A stretch of DNA of 38,569 bases from Anaerolineales bacterium HSG24 (GCA_030377895.1 JAUCGB010000033.1:1-38569), one strand, 5' to 3'; counted from the first letter of the stretch, positions 1-10,349 are shown. Translations and numbers: made by a program. Notes: a model not told the origin generated them from the letters alone.

Positions 1-57
1 TAGTTTAGGAAAGGCTAAAACAGGAACACAGTGTTAATTAGTTCAGGGTAAAAATTA
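1..57. repeat. Family A element, partial (cut by window edge)
   Basis: The first bases match the interior and right half of the family A elements elsewhere in the window: a 'tagtttagga' segment followed by 'gctaaaacaggaacacag'. The same stretch follows the left end at 16093 and 37274. The left terminus lies outside the window and the right end is degraded. A complete family A copy is inserted just downstream, so this is an older remnant. Confidence 0.6.
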
Positions 58-66
58 GGGCAACAC

Positions 67-240
67 CTTAGTACCCGACAGAAAATTTAGTCTGAACTAA
101 TTAGCACAGAGTTTCACAGAGGAACACAGAGTTTCACAGAGAAAAAGCGAGTTATTCTTTCCTCTGTGAAGCTCTGTGTCCCTCTGTGTCCTCTGTGTTA
201 CTGTTTTAACTTTCTCGAAACCAGTTTGTCGGGTAGCAAG
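67..240. mobile_element. Family A palindromic element (MITE-like), with 9-bp target duplication
   Basis: The ends are inverted repeats (CTTAGTACCCGACA and, at the right, TGTCGGGTAGCAAG). The interior is a long imperfect hairpin built of CACAGAG/CTCTGTG phrases. The 9-mer GGGCAACAC lies directly on both sides (58-66 and 241-249), which is what a transposition target duplication looks like. It encodes no plausible protein; the short reading frame through it merely translates the repeat. It sits just beyond the 3' end of the hybrid kinase gene. Confidence 0.8.
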
Positions 241-264
241 GGGCAACACTACCAAATCGCGTTC

Positions 265-3200
265 CTAATCCAGATAGCGCTCCAGCAAATTCTCAATAGC
301 TTTGCTGTTATAAACCTTGGCAAAATCGTCTATTTGTTCAGTAAAAGGCTGATAACGTGCATTTTGCTCGATAATATGTTTTAGAAATTGTCGTATTTTC
401 CGTATACTGCCCCGTTTAGTCAATCTATACAGTTCTGTCAGCGTCTCAAGAGGTGGGATAATCAGTTCGATTGAAGCTGTCTCATCTGAACTAACTTCGA
501 CAATCTCCTCATACTCCCAGATCAGTTCCAAGGAACTTTCCAGCAAATCGAACAGTTCATTCAGGTTAAACGGTTTGTTTATAAAGCCCTCACTTTGCAA
601 AATGGCCCTATTCCACTGGTCATGGTCAAATGAACTGGCAGAGGCAACCAGAATCTTGGTCTCTTTTAAGGCTGGTAAGGCTCGAACCTGCTCAATCAGT
701 TCTAAACCGTTCATAGTTGGCATGACCAAATCGGTAATAATCAGGTCTGGCTCTACTTCTTGAGCTAATTTTACCCCCATCAAACCGTCCATTGCTTCAT
801 GGGTCTCAAACCCCAACGGTTCTAATAAACTGCGTAACACGCCCAAATTGCTGGCAATATCATCAACGATGAGAATCTTACGCCGCGCTCCCTGATAGCC
901 GATTATGTCTTTTTCACGTTGACTGGCCCCAGCGGTGTCAGATATTTCAACCACAGGTAAGTTGATGGAGAACCAGAAGTTGCTCCCCTCACCAACCTCA
1001 CTCTTAACCTGCAACTCTCCGCCCATCAACTTGACCAACTGTTTGGTAATCGCCAACCCTAAGCCCGTTCCCTCGGCTCGCTTTTTGACATCACCAACCT
1101 GTTCAAAGGCCTCAAAAATTTTGCCTGCCTGTTCAGATGTCATGCCTACGCCGGTGTCAATCACCTCAAACTGAATAAGCGAGTGGGCGAGTAAATCAGG
1201 TGTTTCATGCGATTCTTCGTTGGATTGATAGGGTTGATGGGATTGATGGGATTGATAGGGTTGATAGGCCATCTGACTGACCCGCAAGGTCACACTGCCT
1301 TCACGGGTAAACTTGACCGCGTTACCCAGTAAATTTAGCAACACTTGCCGTAACCGTTTCTCATCGGCCAGAACCCCTGTTGGTAAATTATTGACCTCAT
1401 GCTCAAAGGTGATATCCTTCTCCCTCGCTTTCATATACATAATCCCTACCACGCCTTCCAAAAAATTGGGTAGGTTGACATTAGTGGGATAGACCTCCAT
1501 TTTACGGGCTTCGATTTTGGATAGGTCAAGAATATCGTTGATGAGAGTCAGGAGATGGTTGCCACTTTGGTAGATGATGTCCAAGCCATCTATGGCGACA
1601 TTTGGCAAATCATGCCGTCGTTTGAGGATTTGGGCATAACCCAAAATTCCATTAAGCGGGGTACGAAGTTCATGGCTCATGTTGCTCAGGAACTCGCTTT
1701 TGGCTTGGTTGGCTAGGTCGGCCTTTTCTTTAGCCTGCTCGGCCACTTCTCTGGCTTGTTGAGTGGCTTCAAATAGGCGGATATTTTCAATGGCCGTTGC
1801 TGCTTGGGTGGCTAAAGACATCAGCAGATCGATATCATGTGGCGTGAAGACGTATGAGCTGGCATGATTGGCGGCACTAATCGTCCCGATGACTCGCCCT
1901 TTTTCCACCAGCGGCACGACCATCACTGCCCCTGCTCCGCTTTCTTTTCGGGACATTTTGGTCTCTGCGGGTTCAATCCCATCATCATAATGTAACGATA
2001 GCATCGGATTGGCTGACTTGAATACGAGGCCGCTAATCCCAGAAGCTAATTGGTCATACGATCTGTCACTACTGCCTTCGTTTTTGTCTATGCCATGCGC
2101 CACCGTGAGGAGAATCTCTCTTTTTTCATGATCAACCAGATAGAGAGACATCGAATCGGCCTGAACGATACCATTAAAATTGTTAACCAAATGTTGGCAA
2201 ATTTGAGTCAGTTCCGTAGCCCCCAAGATTGAGCGAGCCGCGTTTAACAACCCCTCCGTCTCATTTAAAGCCGTTTTTAGCTCATGGGTGCGCTCACCGA
2301 CCAACAGTTCTAAGTGCCGTTTTTGAGCCTCAACCGTCCTGACCCGCAGATAAACTCCACCCACAACCAGACCGATGATGAGTGTCCCCGCTAAACCTTG
2401 AAACCAAAGTGTCTCCCAAAATGGCGGAGTAATGGTGATATTGATGGCTGTCCCGGCCTCATTCCAAACGCCATCGCTGTTTGAGCCTTTGACGCGGAAG
2501 GTGTAATCTCCGGCATCCAAGTTGGTATAGCTGGCGAATCGCCGATTCGCGCTGGTATAGTTCCAATCTTTGTCAAACCCTTCCATCTTATAAGCGTACT
2601 GGTTTCTGGAGGGTGTGCTGTAATGTAAGGCCGCAAACTCAAAGGCGAAAAAGTCATTCCGATAGGTCAGGGCCAAATCATTGACCAAAGTGATGGCCTT
2701 ATCAAGAATCGTTCGCCCTTCAATCTCCTGCCCAATCAGCACAGGCTGGTTGAATATCTGAAAATCTGTGACGACAATCGGCGGAACATAATCAATCGCT
2801 ACGATATTGTCCGGTGTAAAGGCATTAAATCCGTTTGGCCCACCAAAGAACATCTTACCGGCTTCATTTTGATAAAAAGCACCCAAGGAAAACTCATTAC
2901 TCTGCGTGCCATCACTTTCGTCATAATTAACAAAAGTTTTCTCTTTGATATCAAACATGGAAAGCCCGCGATTACTCGTCAACCATAAATTACCCTGCCC
3001 ATCTCCCAAAACTCCGTAGACCGTATTCTGAACCAGCCCGTCCTTTTCGCCGTAATTGATGAAGCTTTCCGTGGTCGGATCAAACTTGTCAATTCCACCC
3101 CCAAAGCTCGATATCCAAATATCGCCTGACGCTGTTTCTAAGATGGAGGAGGCACTGCTGGCACTAATACTAGTCGGATCATCTGGGTCATTCTGATAGT

Positions 3201-4863
3201 GGATAAACTGTTCCGTCTCTCGGTCAAATATATCTAACACGCCCCGAGTGACCACCCATAACCGCTCTGATCGATCTTCGTAAATGTACCAGATGCCATT
3301 ATCTCCCAAGCTATTCGGGTCTTCGGAATCATTAAAATAACTGGTAAACTTCTCGGTTTGAGGATCAAACTTGTTCAATCCAGTATCCCACCCGCCAACC
3401 CACAACGTGCCTTGACGGTCTTCATGGATGGTATAAATCGCGCTTCCCTTTAAGCCATCAGGATCATCTGGATTAAACAGATAATTGGTGAAGGTCTCCT
3501 TGGTTCGGTCAAATTTACTCAAACCAGCATCGCTACCAACCCAAAAATTACCCGAACTATCCTCGTGCATCGAAAAAATAACATCACTGCTGATACTGTT
3601 GGGGTCATCTGGATTATTCAGATAATGGGTATAGGTATTGGTGGTGCGGTCATATCTATTCAAGCCTCCGTTACGAGTACCAATCCATAATATGCCATCG
3701 GTGTCCTCATAAAAGGCTTGAACAAGATTACTGTTCAAGCTGTTTGAGTCGCTTGGGTTATTCCTAATGTGGGGGAATTTGGCCTTACGAGGGTCATATT
3801 TGCTCAAGCCCTTACCCCAAGTACCAAACCAAAGGACACCGGCTTTATCTTCAAACATACGCCACACCGTGTCACTGCCCAAACTATGGGGGATATTGGA
3901 GTCGTTTTTGTAACGAATAAAAGTGCCATCTGCGGGATTAAATTTATTGAGTCCGTTGCTATTGGTGCCGACCCAAAAGTCACCATTGCGGTCTTGCCAC
4001 ATGGAGCGAACGGTATTACCGCTGATACTTGTTGGGTCTTCGGGGTCATGTTGCCATGAGGTAAACTGCTCGGTAGTGGCATTAAATCGGTTCAAGCCGC
4101 CTTTTGTACCCACCCATAGCTCACCAGAGGGAGATTGATACAGGGAACGTATTTTGTTGTGACTGATGGTGGTTGGGTCTTCGGGGTCATTTTGATAGTG
4201 AGTGAAGGTTTCAGTGGTCATGTCGAACTTGTTCAACCCACCACTAGAGGTGGCAATCCATAGGATGGAATCATCCGTGTTATCTACTACAAACGCTTCA
4301 ATTCGAGGATGGCTGATGGTAGTCGGGTCTTCGGGGTCATGGGGAAAATGGGTAAATGTATTGGTTTTGGGGTCAAATTTATCCAACCCACCGCCATAGG
4401 TTCCTAACCAAACTATTCCGCTGGAATCTTCACAAATTGCTCGTATCCCATCATACCCCATTGTTTTGGGGTCATCCGGATCATGGAAATATTGGGTAAA
4501 CAGCTCGGTGGCTGGGTCGAACATGTTCAAACCATTATCGGTACCAATCCAAAACATTCCTGCGGAATCTTCATAGACATAGTTAATCACATTGTTGGTC
4601 AAACTACGAGAATTTTTAAGATCAGATTTGTAGACCGTTATGCTATATCCATCATAACGGTTCAACCCGTTGGTCGTACCAAACCATAAAAACCCTCGAC
4701 TATCTTGAAAAATATTCTGAACTTGACTTTGTGATAATCCATCATCGGTTGTAATATGCTCAAACTTTATATCCGGGGCTTGAGCTAGAATATCACTCGG
4801 CAGATTAAACCCTCCAAACAACATCACCGTTATAACTAATATCATCTTTGATAATTTTTTCAT
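265..4863 (-). CDS. Hybrid sensor histidine kinase: beta-propeller, Y_Y_Y, GAF, HisKA, HATPase, receiver
   Basis: This is a membrane two-component sensor of 1532 residues. A signal peptide (about 1-28) is followed by some 14 two-component-regulator propeller repeats (about 30-700) with recurring 'LWVGT..GLNKFD' and '[10 protein letters not shown]' phrases. A Y_Y_Y domain (about 745-812), one membrane span (about 815-837), and a GAF domain (about 873-1030) come next. The dimerisation domain carries the phospho-acceptor His1064 in SHELRTP. The ATPase domain has DTGVGM and GTGLGL boxes. The receiver has the acidic pair near 1334 and phospho-acceptor Asp1378. A helical tail ends the protein. An AAGGAG box lies about 7 bases before the ATG. 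The propeller probably binds an extracellular ligand such as a glycan breakdown product, as in hybrid kinases of Bacteroidetes; that ligand is inferred. No cognate regulator or transporter lies next to it. A 9-bp tandem repeat lies within the ATPase domain. Confidence 0.93.
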   Translation of the reverse strand: MKKLSKMILVITVMLFGGFNLPSDILAQAPDIKFEHITTDDGLSQSQVQNIFQDSRGFLWFGTTNGLNRYDGYSITVYKSDLKNSRSLTNNVINYVYEDSAGMFWIGTDNGLNMFDPATELFTQYFHDPDDPKTMGYDGIRAICEDSSGIVWLGTYGGGLDKFDPKTNTFTHFPHDPEDPTTISHPRIEAFVVDNTDDSILWIATSSGGLNKFDMTTETFTHYQNDPEDPTTISHNKIRSLYQSPSGELWVGTKGGLNRFNATTEQFTSWQHDPEDPTSISGNTVRSMWQDRNGDFWVGTNSNGLNKFNPADGTFIRYKNDSNIPHSLGSDTVWRMFEDKAGVLWFGTWGKGLSKYDPRKAKFPHIRNNPSDSNSLNSNLVQAFYEDTDGILWIGTRNGGLNRYDRTTNTYTHYLNNPDDPNSISSDVIFSMHEDSSGNFWVGSDAGLSKFDRTKETFTNYLFNPDDPDGLKGSAIYTIHEDRQGTLWVGGWDTGLNKFDPQTEKFTSYFNDSEDPNSLGDNGIWYIYEDRSERLWVVTRGVLDIFDRETEQFIHYQNDPDDPTSISASSASSILETASGDIWISSFGGGIDKFDPTTESFINYGEKDGLVQNTVYGVLGDGQGNLWLTSNRGLSMFDIKEKTFVNYDESDGTQSNEFSLGAFYQNEAGKMFFGGPNGFNAFTPDNIVAIDYVPPIVVTDFQIFNQPVLIGQEIEGRTILDKAITLVNDLALTYRNDFFAFEFAALHYSTPSRNQYAYKMEGFDKDWNYTSANRRFASYTNLDAGDYTFRVKGSNSDGVWNEAGTAINITITPPFWETLWFQGLAGTLIIGLVVGGVYLRVRTVEAQKRHLELLVGERTHELKTALNETEGLLNAARSILGATELTQICQHLVNNFNGIVQADSMSLYLVDHEKREILLTVAHGIDKNEGSSDRSYDQLASGISGLVFKSANPMLSLHYDDGIEPAETKMSRKESGAGAVMVVPLVEKGRVIGTISAANHASSYVFTPHDIDLLMSLATQAATAIENIRLFEATQQAREVAEQAKEKADLANQAKSEFLSNMSHELRTPLNGILGYAQILKRRHDLPNVAIDGLDIIYQSGNHLLTLINDILDLSKIEARKMEVYPTNVNLPNFLEGVVGIMYMKAREKDITFEHEVNNLPTGVLADEKRLRQVLLNLLGNAVKFTREGSVTLRVSQMAYQPYQSHQSHQPYQSNEESHETPDLLAHSLIQFEVIDTGVGMTSEQAGKIFEAFEQVGDVKKRAEGTGLGLAITKQLVKLMGGELQVKSEVGEGSNFWFSINLPVVEISDTAGASQREKDIIGYQGARRKILIVDDIASNLGVLRSLLEPLGFETHEAMDGLMGVKLAQEVEPDLIITDLVMPTMNGLELIEQVRALPALKETKILVASASSFDHDQWNRAILQSEGFINKPFNLNELFDLLESSLELIWEYEEIVEVSSDETASIELIIPPLETLTELYRLTKRGSIRKIRQFLKHIIEQNARYQPFTEQIDDFAKVYNSKAIENLLERYLD
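1225..1269. repeat. Five 9-bp tandem repeats inside the histidine kinase ATPase domain
   Basis: Five consecutive units of the form TTGATRGGR are in frame with the kinase gene. On the coding strand they encode alternating PYQ and SHQ tripeptides (residues about 1199-1213). They lie between the N box and the DTGVGM box, in a spot where histidine kinases normally have a short strand connection. Unit number could vary by slippage without shifting the frame. Confidence 0.9.
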
Positions 4864-5012
4864 TTGTATCTCCTTGGAACTCTAGCTTGTTTTCTATTAT
4901 TATAACTGCTTGAACACATTGTACCACAAGTTCAATAAATTTTGTAACTAAAAAATTTTGTACGAAAAAGAGGCATGTTATATCCCTTCTAAGTATAGGA
5001 CAAAAAAGTTGA

Positions 5013-5165
5013 CTTGCTACCCGACAAACTGGTTTCGAGAAGGTTAAAACAGTAACACAGAGGACACAGAGGGACACAGAGTTTCACAGAGGAAAGAATA
5101 ATTCGCTTTTTCTCTGTGAAACTCTGTGCTAATTAGTTTTGGCTAACTTTTCTGTCGGGTATTGA
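5013..5165. mobile_element. Family A palindromic element
   Basis: It begins with CTTGCTACCCGACAAACTGG and ends with the inverted CTGTCGGGTATTGA. Between them is the CACAGAG/CTCTGTG hairpin core. No convincing target duplication remains, because a remnant of another repeat (family B) abuts the right end. It occupies the divergent intergenic region between the hybrid kinase and DAHP synthase genes. Confidence 0.8.
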
Positions 5166-5212
5166 AATCGGGATTAAATAAGTTGCGCGTTTGGCAATCG
5201 TAGGAACGAGGG
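5166..5212. repeat. Family B left-end remnant
   Basis: The bases 'atcgggattaaataagttg' followed by 'cgcgtttggcaatcgtagg' match the left end of family B elements at 21505 and 27617. The rest of the element is missing. Between here and the DAHP synthase start (5391) I see no other repeat or gene, so the promoter of that gene is probably in 5213-5370. Confidence 0.7.
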
Positions 5213-5390
5213 GGATTAGACCAGCAAAACTGGAGGCAAACGAACAAAATCAGAAATTGCTTTTTTAGAAAAATTGACGAAAATTAGGCTCTATTGTCAG
5301 ATACACAATCAAATCTACAAAAAGCAACAAATCTCATTTGAGGACAAACAAATCTTTGCGGTGTGAACTGTAAGGAGAAAATAATTAACC

Positions 5391-6755
5391 ATGAAAACAG
5401 ATTGGACACCATCAAGTTGGCGTAACAAGCCAATATCACAACAACCGACCTACCCTGACCCCACAAAAGTAGCCCATATAGAACAACAGTTACATAAAAA
5501 CCCACCATTGGTACTGATTGACGAAATCAAACAACTGCGTCAACAGTTAGCCAAAGTCTCCATCGGAGAGGCGTTTTTGTTGCAAGGTGGCGACTGTGCC
5601 GAAAGTTTTGCCGAGTTTAGCGCAGATAATGTCGAAGCGACCTGTAAGTTAATTCTACAAATGGCCGTCGTGCTGACCTTTTCCGGAAGTTGCCCCATCG
5701 TTAAAGTGGCTCGTTTAGCCGGACAGTACGCCAAGCCTCGCTCCGTAGACACCGAAACGATTGACGGCATCGAACTACCGAGCTATCGAGGCGACATAAT
5801 CAACGATATTGAGTTTAATGAACAGGCTCGTATTCCCGACCCAAATCGACTGACCCAAGCCTATCATCAAGCGGCCATCACCCTTAACCTGCTACGGGCT
5901 TTCACCAAAGGCGGGCTGGGCGACCTGCGCCAAGTCCACCAATGGAACATGGCCTTTGTAAAGGATAGTCCACTTGGTGAGCGATACCAAGATTTGGCCG
6001 ACCGTATCGACCAATCACTCAATTTTATGGCAGCCTGCGGCGTGGGCGTTAATCGAGCCAGTATTCGCGAGACCACCCTCTACACCTCGCACGAATCACT
6101 TCTGCTCAACTTTGAAGAGACCCTGACTCGGCAAGATCATCTAACGGGCAAATGGTACGACTGCTCGGCCCACATGGTGTGGGTTGGTTATCGAACCCAA
6201 CAGTTGGATCAAGCCCATATAGAGTTTGTCCGAGGGCTTCATAACCCCATCGGCATCAAAGCAGGGCCGACAATAGAGGCTGATGACCTGTTGCGACTGC
6301 TCGAAACGTTGAACCCCAACAACGACCTTGGTCGGATGACCATCATAGTTCGTATGGGAGCGGATAAAATAGGTGATAAACTTCCGCCCCTCATTCAAGC
6401 GGTTGAGCGGGAGGGTCAACAGGTAATTTGGAGTTGTGACCCCATGCATGGCAATACTGTCAAAACCAATTATGGTTATAAAACTCGCTCTTTTGACCGG
6501 ATTTTGGCCGAAGTCCGAGATTTCTTCGCCATTCATGATGCAGCAGGAACCTATCCGGGTGGCCTCCATTGTGAGATGACCGGTCAAAACGTAACCGAAT
6601 GTATCGGTGGAGCGCAAGCCATCACCGAGAAAGGGTTGGCCGCCAAATATATCACCCGTTGTGACCCTCGGCTCAACGCGGCTCAGGGATTAGAGCTATC
6701 GTTTTTGGTTTCAGAGTTCCTTAAAAAATCCATCCGTAAAAGACAGAGCGTTTAG
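5391..6755 (+). CDS. aroG: Class II 3-deoxy-7-phosphoheptulonate (DAHP) synthase
   Basis: This enzyme condenses phosphoenolpyruvate and erythrose 4-phosphate, the first step of the shikimate pathway, in the cytoplasm. At 454 residues it has the usual class II (plant/mycobacterial) length. It opens with [15 protein letters not shown], typical of the family. The expected metal ligands are visible: Cys69 in GGDCAES, His in DPMHGN, Glu in HCEMTGQ and Asp in TRCDPRLN. The phosphate-binding stretches [14 protein letters not shown] and [12 protein letters not shown] are also present. TAAGGAGA precedes the ATG by about 10 bases, supporting this start. Two other aromatic pathway genes (prephenate and shikimate dehydrogenase) are in the window but 30 kb away, so the pathway is scattered. 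The symbol follows M. tuberculosis; aroF or aroH would be equally defensible. Confidence 0.96.
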   Translation: MKTDWTPSSWRNKPISQQPTYPDPTKVAHIEQQLHKNPPLVLIDEIKQLRQQLAKVSIGEAFLLQGGDCAESFAEFSADNVEATCKLILQMAVVLTFSGSCPIVKVARLAGQYAKPRSVDTETIDGIELPSYRGDIINDIEFNEQARIPDPNRLTQAYHQAAITLNLLRAFTKGGLGDLRQVHQWNMAFVKDSPLGERYQDLADRIDQSLNFMAACGVGVNRASIRETTLYTSHESLLLNFEETLTRQDHLTGKWYDCSAHMVWVGYRTQQLDQAHIEFVRGLHNPIGIKAGPTIEADDLLRLLETLNPNNDLGRMTIIVRMGADKIGDKLPPLIQAVEREGQQVIWSCDPMHGNTVKTNYGYKTRSFDRILAEVRDFFAIHDAAGTYPGGLHCEMTGQNVTECIGGAQAITEKGLAAKYITRCDPRLNAAQGLELSFLVSEFLKKSIRKRQSV

Positions 6756-6769
6756 CCAAAACTAATTAT

Positions 6770-6869
6770 GGTAGTGGTGCAGAAGTAGTGATACGGATCC
6801 GTTAGCTACCCGCAAGTTTAGAACTTGCGGGTAGCTGACGTAGCTGACCACTACCTATGCAGGACTACC
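6770..6869. mobile_element. Family H palindromic element with a 15-bp core hairpin
   Basis: The ends are imperfect inverted repeats (GGTAGTGGTGCAGAAGTAGTG and, at the right, CCACTACCTATGCAGGACTACC). In the centre is a perfect 15-bp stem with a TAG loop (AGCTACCCGCAAGTT at 6804-6818, its complement at 6822-6836). Two other family H copies (30291 and 30592) share these ends but have different cores. The hairpin could also stop transcription from the DAHP synthase gene, although no T-run follows it. Confidence 0.7.
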
Positions 6870-6907
6870 CTTAAATTTACATTATCCGGATAGCAAAACA
6901 TTGTCTA

Positions 6908-7495
6908 ATGTCTAAGACTTTAATGATGATCCCACCGCCACCAGATGGCTATCAACCAGCCATTAGATTTGTGTATCCTAAAATTATGCTGAATTTGGCT
7001 GCCATTCTTCTTTTGTTGATTATCGTTCCTATTTTGTTGGTGGTCAGTTGGTTACTACAAGGTTTGTCGCTCGATTTTTTGCGCCTGCATACTATGTGGG
7101 AATTGCCGCTCATTCTCGTCACCCTAATTGCCACGATTACGGTGCATGAGTTGGTGCATGGTCTGACCTATAAGTGGCTCGGCTACCGAGTCACTTATGG
7201 GGTGAGTTGGCAGTTGTTTGCTGCCTACGCCGCCGCGTTTGGACAGTTTCAGACTCGCAACCATAACCTCCTAACTGCCCTAACGCCCTTGTTAAGCTTA
7301 ACCATACTACTATTGCCGCTGTTGACCATCTCGCATCCCACCATCGCCCTGCTTGGTTTTCTGTCCATACTGTTCAACATCGGCGGATCCGTGGGGGACA
7401 TCTATTTGGCTTGGCGACTGCTGAATCTGCCGCCCCAAACGTTGATGTATGACCACGATGTGACCACCATGTTGATTTATCTGCGTGAGACCTGA
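6908..7495 (+). CDS. Membrane zincin-like protein (DUF3267 family)
   Basis: This is a small integral membrane protein of 195 residues. It has an HELVH motif (His80, Glu81, His84) in the context TVHELVHGLTYKWLG, characteristic of the DUF3267 putative zinc peptidases. There are about four hydrophobic segments (about 25-50, 60-80, 118-140 and 145-165). Near the C-terminus is the family's GGSVGDIYLAWRLL segment, whose Asp is a candidate third zinc ligand. The substrate is unknown. Start choice is uncertain: ATG codons at 6908 and 6923 are both possible and no clear ribosome site is visible. The stop codon lies in the loop of a small palindrome. The gene points toward the ABC exporter gene, tail to tail. 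Confidence 0.8.
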   Translation: MSKTLMMIPPPPDGYQPAIRFVYPKIMLNLAAILLLLIIVPILLVVSWLLQGLSLDFLRLHTMWELPLILVTLIATITVHELVHGLTYKWLGYRVTYGVSWQLFAAYAAAFGQFQTRNHNLLTALTPLLSLTILLLPLLTISHPTIALLGFLSILFNIGGSVGDIYLAWRLLNLPPQTLMYDHDVTTMLIYLRET

Positions 7496-7540
7496 GTCTC
7501 ACGTTTCATGCCTCCACGTCTCACGTTTTACGTTTTACGG
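7484..7540. repeat. Palindrome plus ACGTTTTACG short tandem repeat between two converging genes
   Basis: CGTGAGAC at 7484-7491 pairs with GTCTCACG at 7496-7503 around a CTGA loop; the TGA is the stop of the zincin gene. Next comes a run of related short phrases (CACGTTTCATG, CACGTCTCACG, TTTTACGTTTTACG). The stop codon of the opposing ABC gene (7535-7537) lies within this run. The palindrome may act as a bidirectional terminator. Similar TTTACGATTTACG phrases recur at 34128. Confidence 0.6.
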
Positions 7541-9703
7541 ATGAGCAATCACCATCAGCGTAGTGGCTCGATTCAGCACACATTGCATGGCCTGTTGCAG
7601 GTTTTCGGGGTCGAGTGAGGCGAAACTTTCGTCGAGGACAATCAAATCGGTATGTTGGAGTAGGGCGCGGGCGATAAACAGGCGACTCCGCTCCCCATGC
7701 GAGAGTTGCCAGCCGCTCTCGCCGACCATCTGTTGCAAACCGGAGGGCATGCGGTCAATCAGTTCGCCTAAGCCAAGTTCACGACAAACCGTCTCCGCCT
7801 CAATCAAATCCTCTTGCGGTGGCGGCCAGTTGCGCCCCATCAGCAAATTAAAGGCGAAGGTTTCGCTCAACACATGGTTCTCATGGAACTGCGGCGCAGA
7901 GACTACATAGTCACGCCAGCGAGTTATGCCCAACGTCTGTTGATCTAATCCTCGCAACAACAACAAGCCTGATTGCGGCACGCGCAGGCCGACCAAAATC
8001 GTCGCCAAAGTCGATTTCCCCCCTCCCGACGGCCCTTCGAGCAAAATTCTGTCACCCTTGCGAATTTGCAAATGACACCGATTCAAGACCGGCTCGGTGC
8101 GTTTGGGATACCGGAAGATGATGTCGCGAGTTTCGATGATCGTTTGGCCGTGGTCGACATCGGCTTGAGTACGAGCAATCAAAGTCGGCAAGGAGACGCT
8201 CGACTGCTGTTCGTTGGCTCGCTTAGATGCCTCAAACAATGGCTTGACCTGACCCCAAGCCACCATGAAGCCGACCACCGAATTCACCCCGCCAACCAAA
8301 CGAGTCAGGGCTTGCGAGGCCAACATCACCCCACCCAAACTGATGGCAATGGACATCGGTGAGTTAGGATAGACAATGAAGGTATAGGCCACGCCCGAAA
8401 ACCCCGAAATCAACCAACCACGAGGAATGACTGTGCCAAGCTGAATCCCTACTTGGTCTAACCGCTCCGACAACTTGAAATAGCGAGTCAGGATTTCATC
8501 CTCAGAGTCGTGCCAGCGATGCGGCTCCTCTTGGGCCAAACGGGTGCGATGCCCGACCATGTGTTCAACCAGTTCGTTGGTCATGTGGCGATAGGTTGAG
8601 ACCCAGCTATGAGTTTGGGAGAAGTATCGCCAGCCCAGTAGTACGGTAAAAAGTGCCCAGCTAAAGAGCGAGAAAGCATGCAACAAGCCCCCCGCGCCCA
8701 TTGCCAAAACCGACATAGCCAGCACCAACTCGATGAGGGCCATGAAGGCCATAAAACCACCTCCCAAGGCCATTAACTCAACCGCTTCGGCCTCCATCAC
8801 GCGGCCCAAAAACTGCCCCGCCCCTTGATGCCGAATCTCCTCTGGCTCTAGCTGTAATGTGCCATGCAAAAGACGCTTTTTGAAGATTGCCCCGGCCCCA
8901 ATCGCCAACAATGCCTGTAACCATGTTAGAGATATAGAAAAGGGGATGGAAGTCAACAAAATTAAGGCCCAGGCAAAGAGCCAAGACCATTCAAAATGAC
9001 CTTGGAGCGCGCCCCAACCAATTATCCACCAACTGGCTAGGCTAATCAGTTGGGTGACGAGATTGACCCCTATCAGGATGCCCAAGTAATGATGTAGCTT
9101 CGATTTTTTAACTTGAAACCACAAATTGGCATTGGGTGGCAGACGTAGCAACCAACAGCCTTTAATCCGCACCTCACTCAACTGCTCTCGCAAAATCGAC
9201 TGCCGTACCCGCGTCCAACGTTCTTCGGGAATGTTGGCCTCGACCATCAACTGCTCCAACTGGGCCAGCACGGGGGTTTCATAAGGTTCGCACAAAATTG
9301 TCTGGAGCGATTTAACCGAGACGCGGTTCTTTTTTAACTCTGGGGTCAGGAGCAAGATTCGTCGCCAACTGCTCGACAGTAGCACCAAAAATCGAGTTTC
9401 TCCATCTTGGTCATAATTGCTAGGAAGGCGTAAAATAGCGGGACCAGCTCCTCTCAACAAAGACTCTACTTCGGCGTAAGGGGCTTCAATTGGCTCACTT
9501 TCTAAACCAAATATATCGGCGATGCCGGGTAACCAATGCTCAAACAAAATACGACCCGTTTTATCCAAATAGTTTGGAATAACAGGTGCGGAATCGTTTT
9601 GGGCAACATATCCGGCTTGATGCCCCAACGCCTCAACTGCCTCGTCAAGCCGAGAGACCGGCCATGCTAACTGCTCTAGGTTAAAAGTATGATTAAAAAA
9701 CAT
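7535..9703 (-). CDS. ABC exporter-type membrane ATPase, truncated just after the H-loop
   Basis: This is a 722-residue half-transporter. Residues 1-200 are soluble and loosely resemble an inactive C39-peptidase-like domain, without a recognisable catalytic Cys/His pair. Membrane segments follow (about 205-490). The nucleotide-binding domain has Walker A GPSGGGKST (Lys563), Q-loop SAPQF, signature LSHGERSR, Walker B LIVLDES and switch histidine in VIAHP. The protein stops immediately after this, whereas exporters usually continue 20 or more residues. The D-loop and catalytic Glu are present, so ATP hydrolysis is plausible. It fits the type I exporter or peptide/bacteriocin-exporter-like families. 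The substrate is unknown, and no precursor peptide or partner half-transporter is adjacent. Only a weak GGA precedes the ATG. Confidence 0.85.
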   Translation of the reverse strand: MFFNHTFNLEQLAWPVSRLDEAVEALGHQAGYVAQNDSAPVIPNYLDKTGRILFEHWLPGIADIFGLESEPIEAPYAEVESLLRGAGPAILRLPSNYDQDGETRFLVLLSSSWRRILLLTPELKKNRVSVKSLQTILCEPYETPVLAQLEQLMVEANIPEERWTRVRQSILREQLSEVRIKGCWLLRLPPNANLWFQVKKSKLHHYLGILIGVNLVTQLISLASWWIIGWGALQGHFEWSWLFAWALILLTSIPFSISLTWLQALLAIGAGAIFKKRLLHGTLQLEPEEIRHQGAGQFLGRVMEAEAVELMALGGGFMAFMALIELVLAMSVLAMGAGGLLHAFSLFSWALFTVLLGWRYFSQTHSWVSTYRHMTNELVEHMVGHRTRLAQEEPHRWHDSEDEILTRYFKLSERLDQVGIQLGTVIPRGWLISGFSGVAYTFIVYPNSPMSIAISLGGVMLASQALTRLVGGVNSVVGFMVAWGQVKPLFEASKRANEQQSSVSLPTLIARTQADVDHGQTIIETRDIIFRYPKRTEPVLNRCHLQIRKGDRILLEGPSGGGKSTLATILVGLRVPQSGLLLLRGLDQQTLGITRWRDYVVSAPQFHENHVLSETFAFNLLMGRNWPPPQEDLIEAETVCRELGLGELIDRMPSGLQQMVGESGWQLSHGERSRLFIARALLQHTDLIVLDESFASLDPENLQQAMQCVLNRATTLMVIAHP

Positions 9704-9854
9704 AGGAAATCCAAATTAAGGTTATGTCAATTTAAGGTATGGTTCAGAATGTGTAAAATCGGGTAGTGTTCAATAAATGGTATTGCTCCTCAGTATCCTT
9801 GATTAGTACGAGGCTGAACGTAGGTCAAAATAATGACCATCTTATTCTTGACGC
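9704..9854. other. Intergenic DNA, possible J-like end
   Basis: This stretch holds the likely promoter of the leftward ABC exporter gene. A 'ggtatggttcagaatgtg' phrase at about 9735 resembles the end of family J (GGCATGGTTCAGAATAGAC on the opposite strand of 10330). The remainder shows nothing I can name. Confidence 0.4.
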
Positions 9855-9957
9855 GGCTATCAACTTAACGTGCGACAGATAATATCGTAACACAGTCTTT
9901 AGACTGTGCGGCACAGGCTGAAGCATGTGCTACATGTCTCGGCTTACGTTGATAGCC
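9855..9957. mobile_element. Family D palindromic element, 103 bp
   Basis: The ends are GGCTATCAACTTAACG and CGTTGATAGCC, perfect inverted repeats for 10 bp. The core is CACAGTCTTTAGACTGTG, itself a palindrome. It has the same 103-bp length as the copy at 30440. No target duplication is seen. The right flank starts in the middle of a family F palindrome, so rearrangement followed insertion. Confidence 0.8.
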
Positions 9958-10040
9958 GACAAGTTCAGGCGGCGAGACGTAGCCTGAGCTTGTCGAAGGC
10001 GAACTCCACGACATGTACAAGTTAATTAATACTCATTCCA
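9958..10040. repeat. Family F palindrome and family B right-end remnant
   Basis: The first part repeats the segment at 21545-21598 (inverted phrases GACAAGCTCAGGC and GCCTGAGCTTGTC, here with one substitution). It is followed by TTAATTAATACTCATTCC, the right terminus of family B. Together they look like the tail of a composite B element. From 10041 to 10133 I see nothing recognisable. Confidence 0.6.
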
Positions 10041-10140
10041 TAGCTCATTATGATACGCTCAATTGGATAATTGGACAAATGAACAGCTACCAACTTGGGG
10101 CGCATAGAGTGTAGAATATGACCGCTAATCCGTAATCATT

Positions 10141-10344
10141 GGCATGGTTCATTGCCCGTTGAGTTTGCTTTACAAATAAAACCATTGTAGGTGACGCTTG
10201 TAGCGTCACTAGTTTGCTTAATAAACACCGTAATACCTCAAGCAATACAGGCGAACGATTATTGTCACGCTACAAGCGTGACCTACATCGTCTACATCGT
10301 CAAGAAATTTGTAAAGATGATTTGGTCTATTCTGAACCATGCCC
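10141..10344. mobile_element. Family J element with perfect 11-bp ends and 7-bp target duplication
   Basis: GGCATGGTTCA at 10141 is answered by TGAACCATGCC at 10333-10343. The 7-mer AATCATT flanks it on both sides (10134-10140 and 10345-10351). It contains two copies of the GTGACGCT/AGCGTCAC type hairpin (10191-10209 and 10264-10282). The window's final 128 bases are the inverted copy of most of this element. Short reading frames through it are not genes. Confidence 0.8.
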
Positions 10345-10349
10345 AATCA

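Noticed and set aside
166..384. 72-codon frame starting MKLCVPLCPLCYCF
   Set aside because: It runs through a family A palindrome and then antisense to the histidine kinase; its Leu/Cys pattern is that of the CTCTGTG repeat.
6804..6836. Rho-independent terminator after the DAHP synthase gene
   Set aside because: The stem is strong but has no following T-run and is the core of a family H element also related to family C; a terminating role is possible but not shown.
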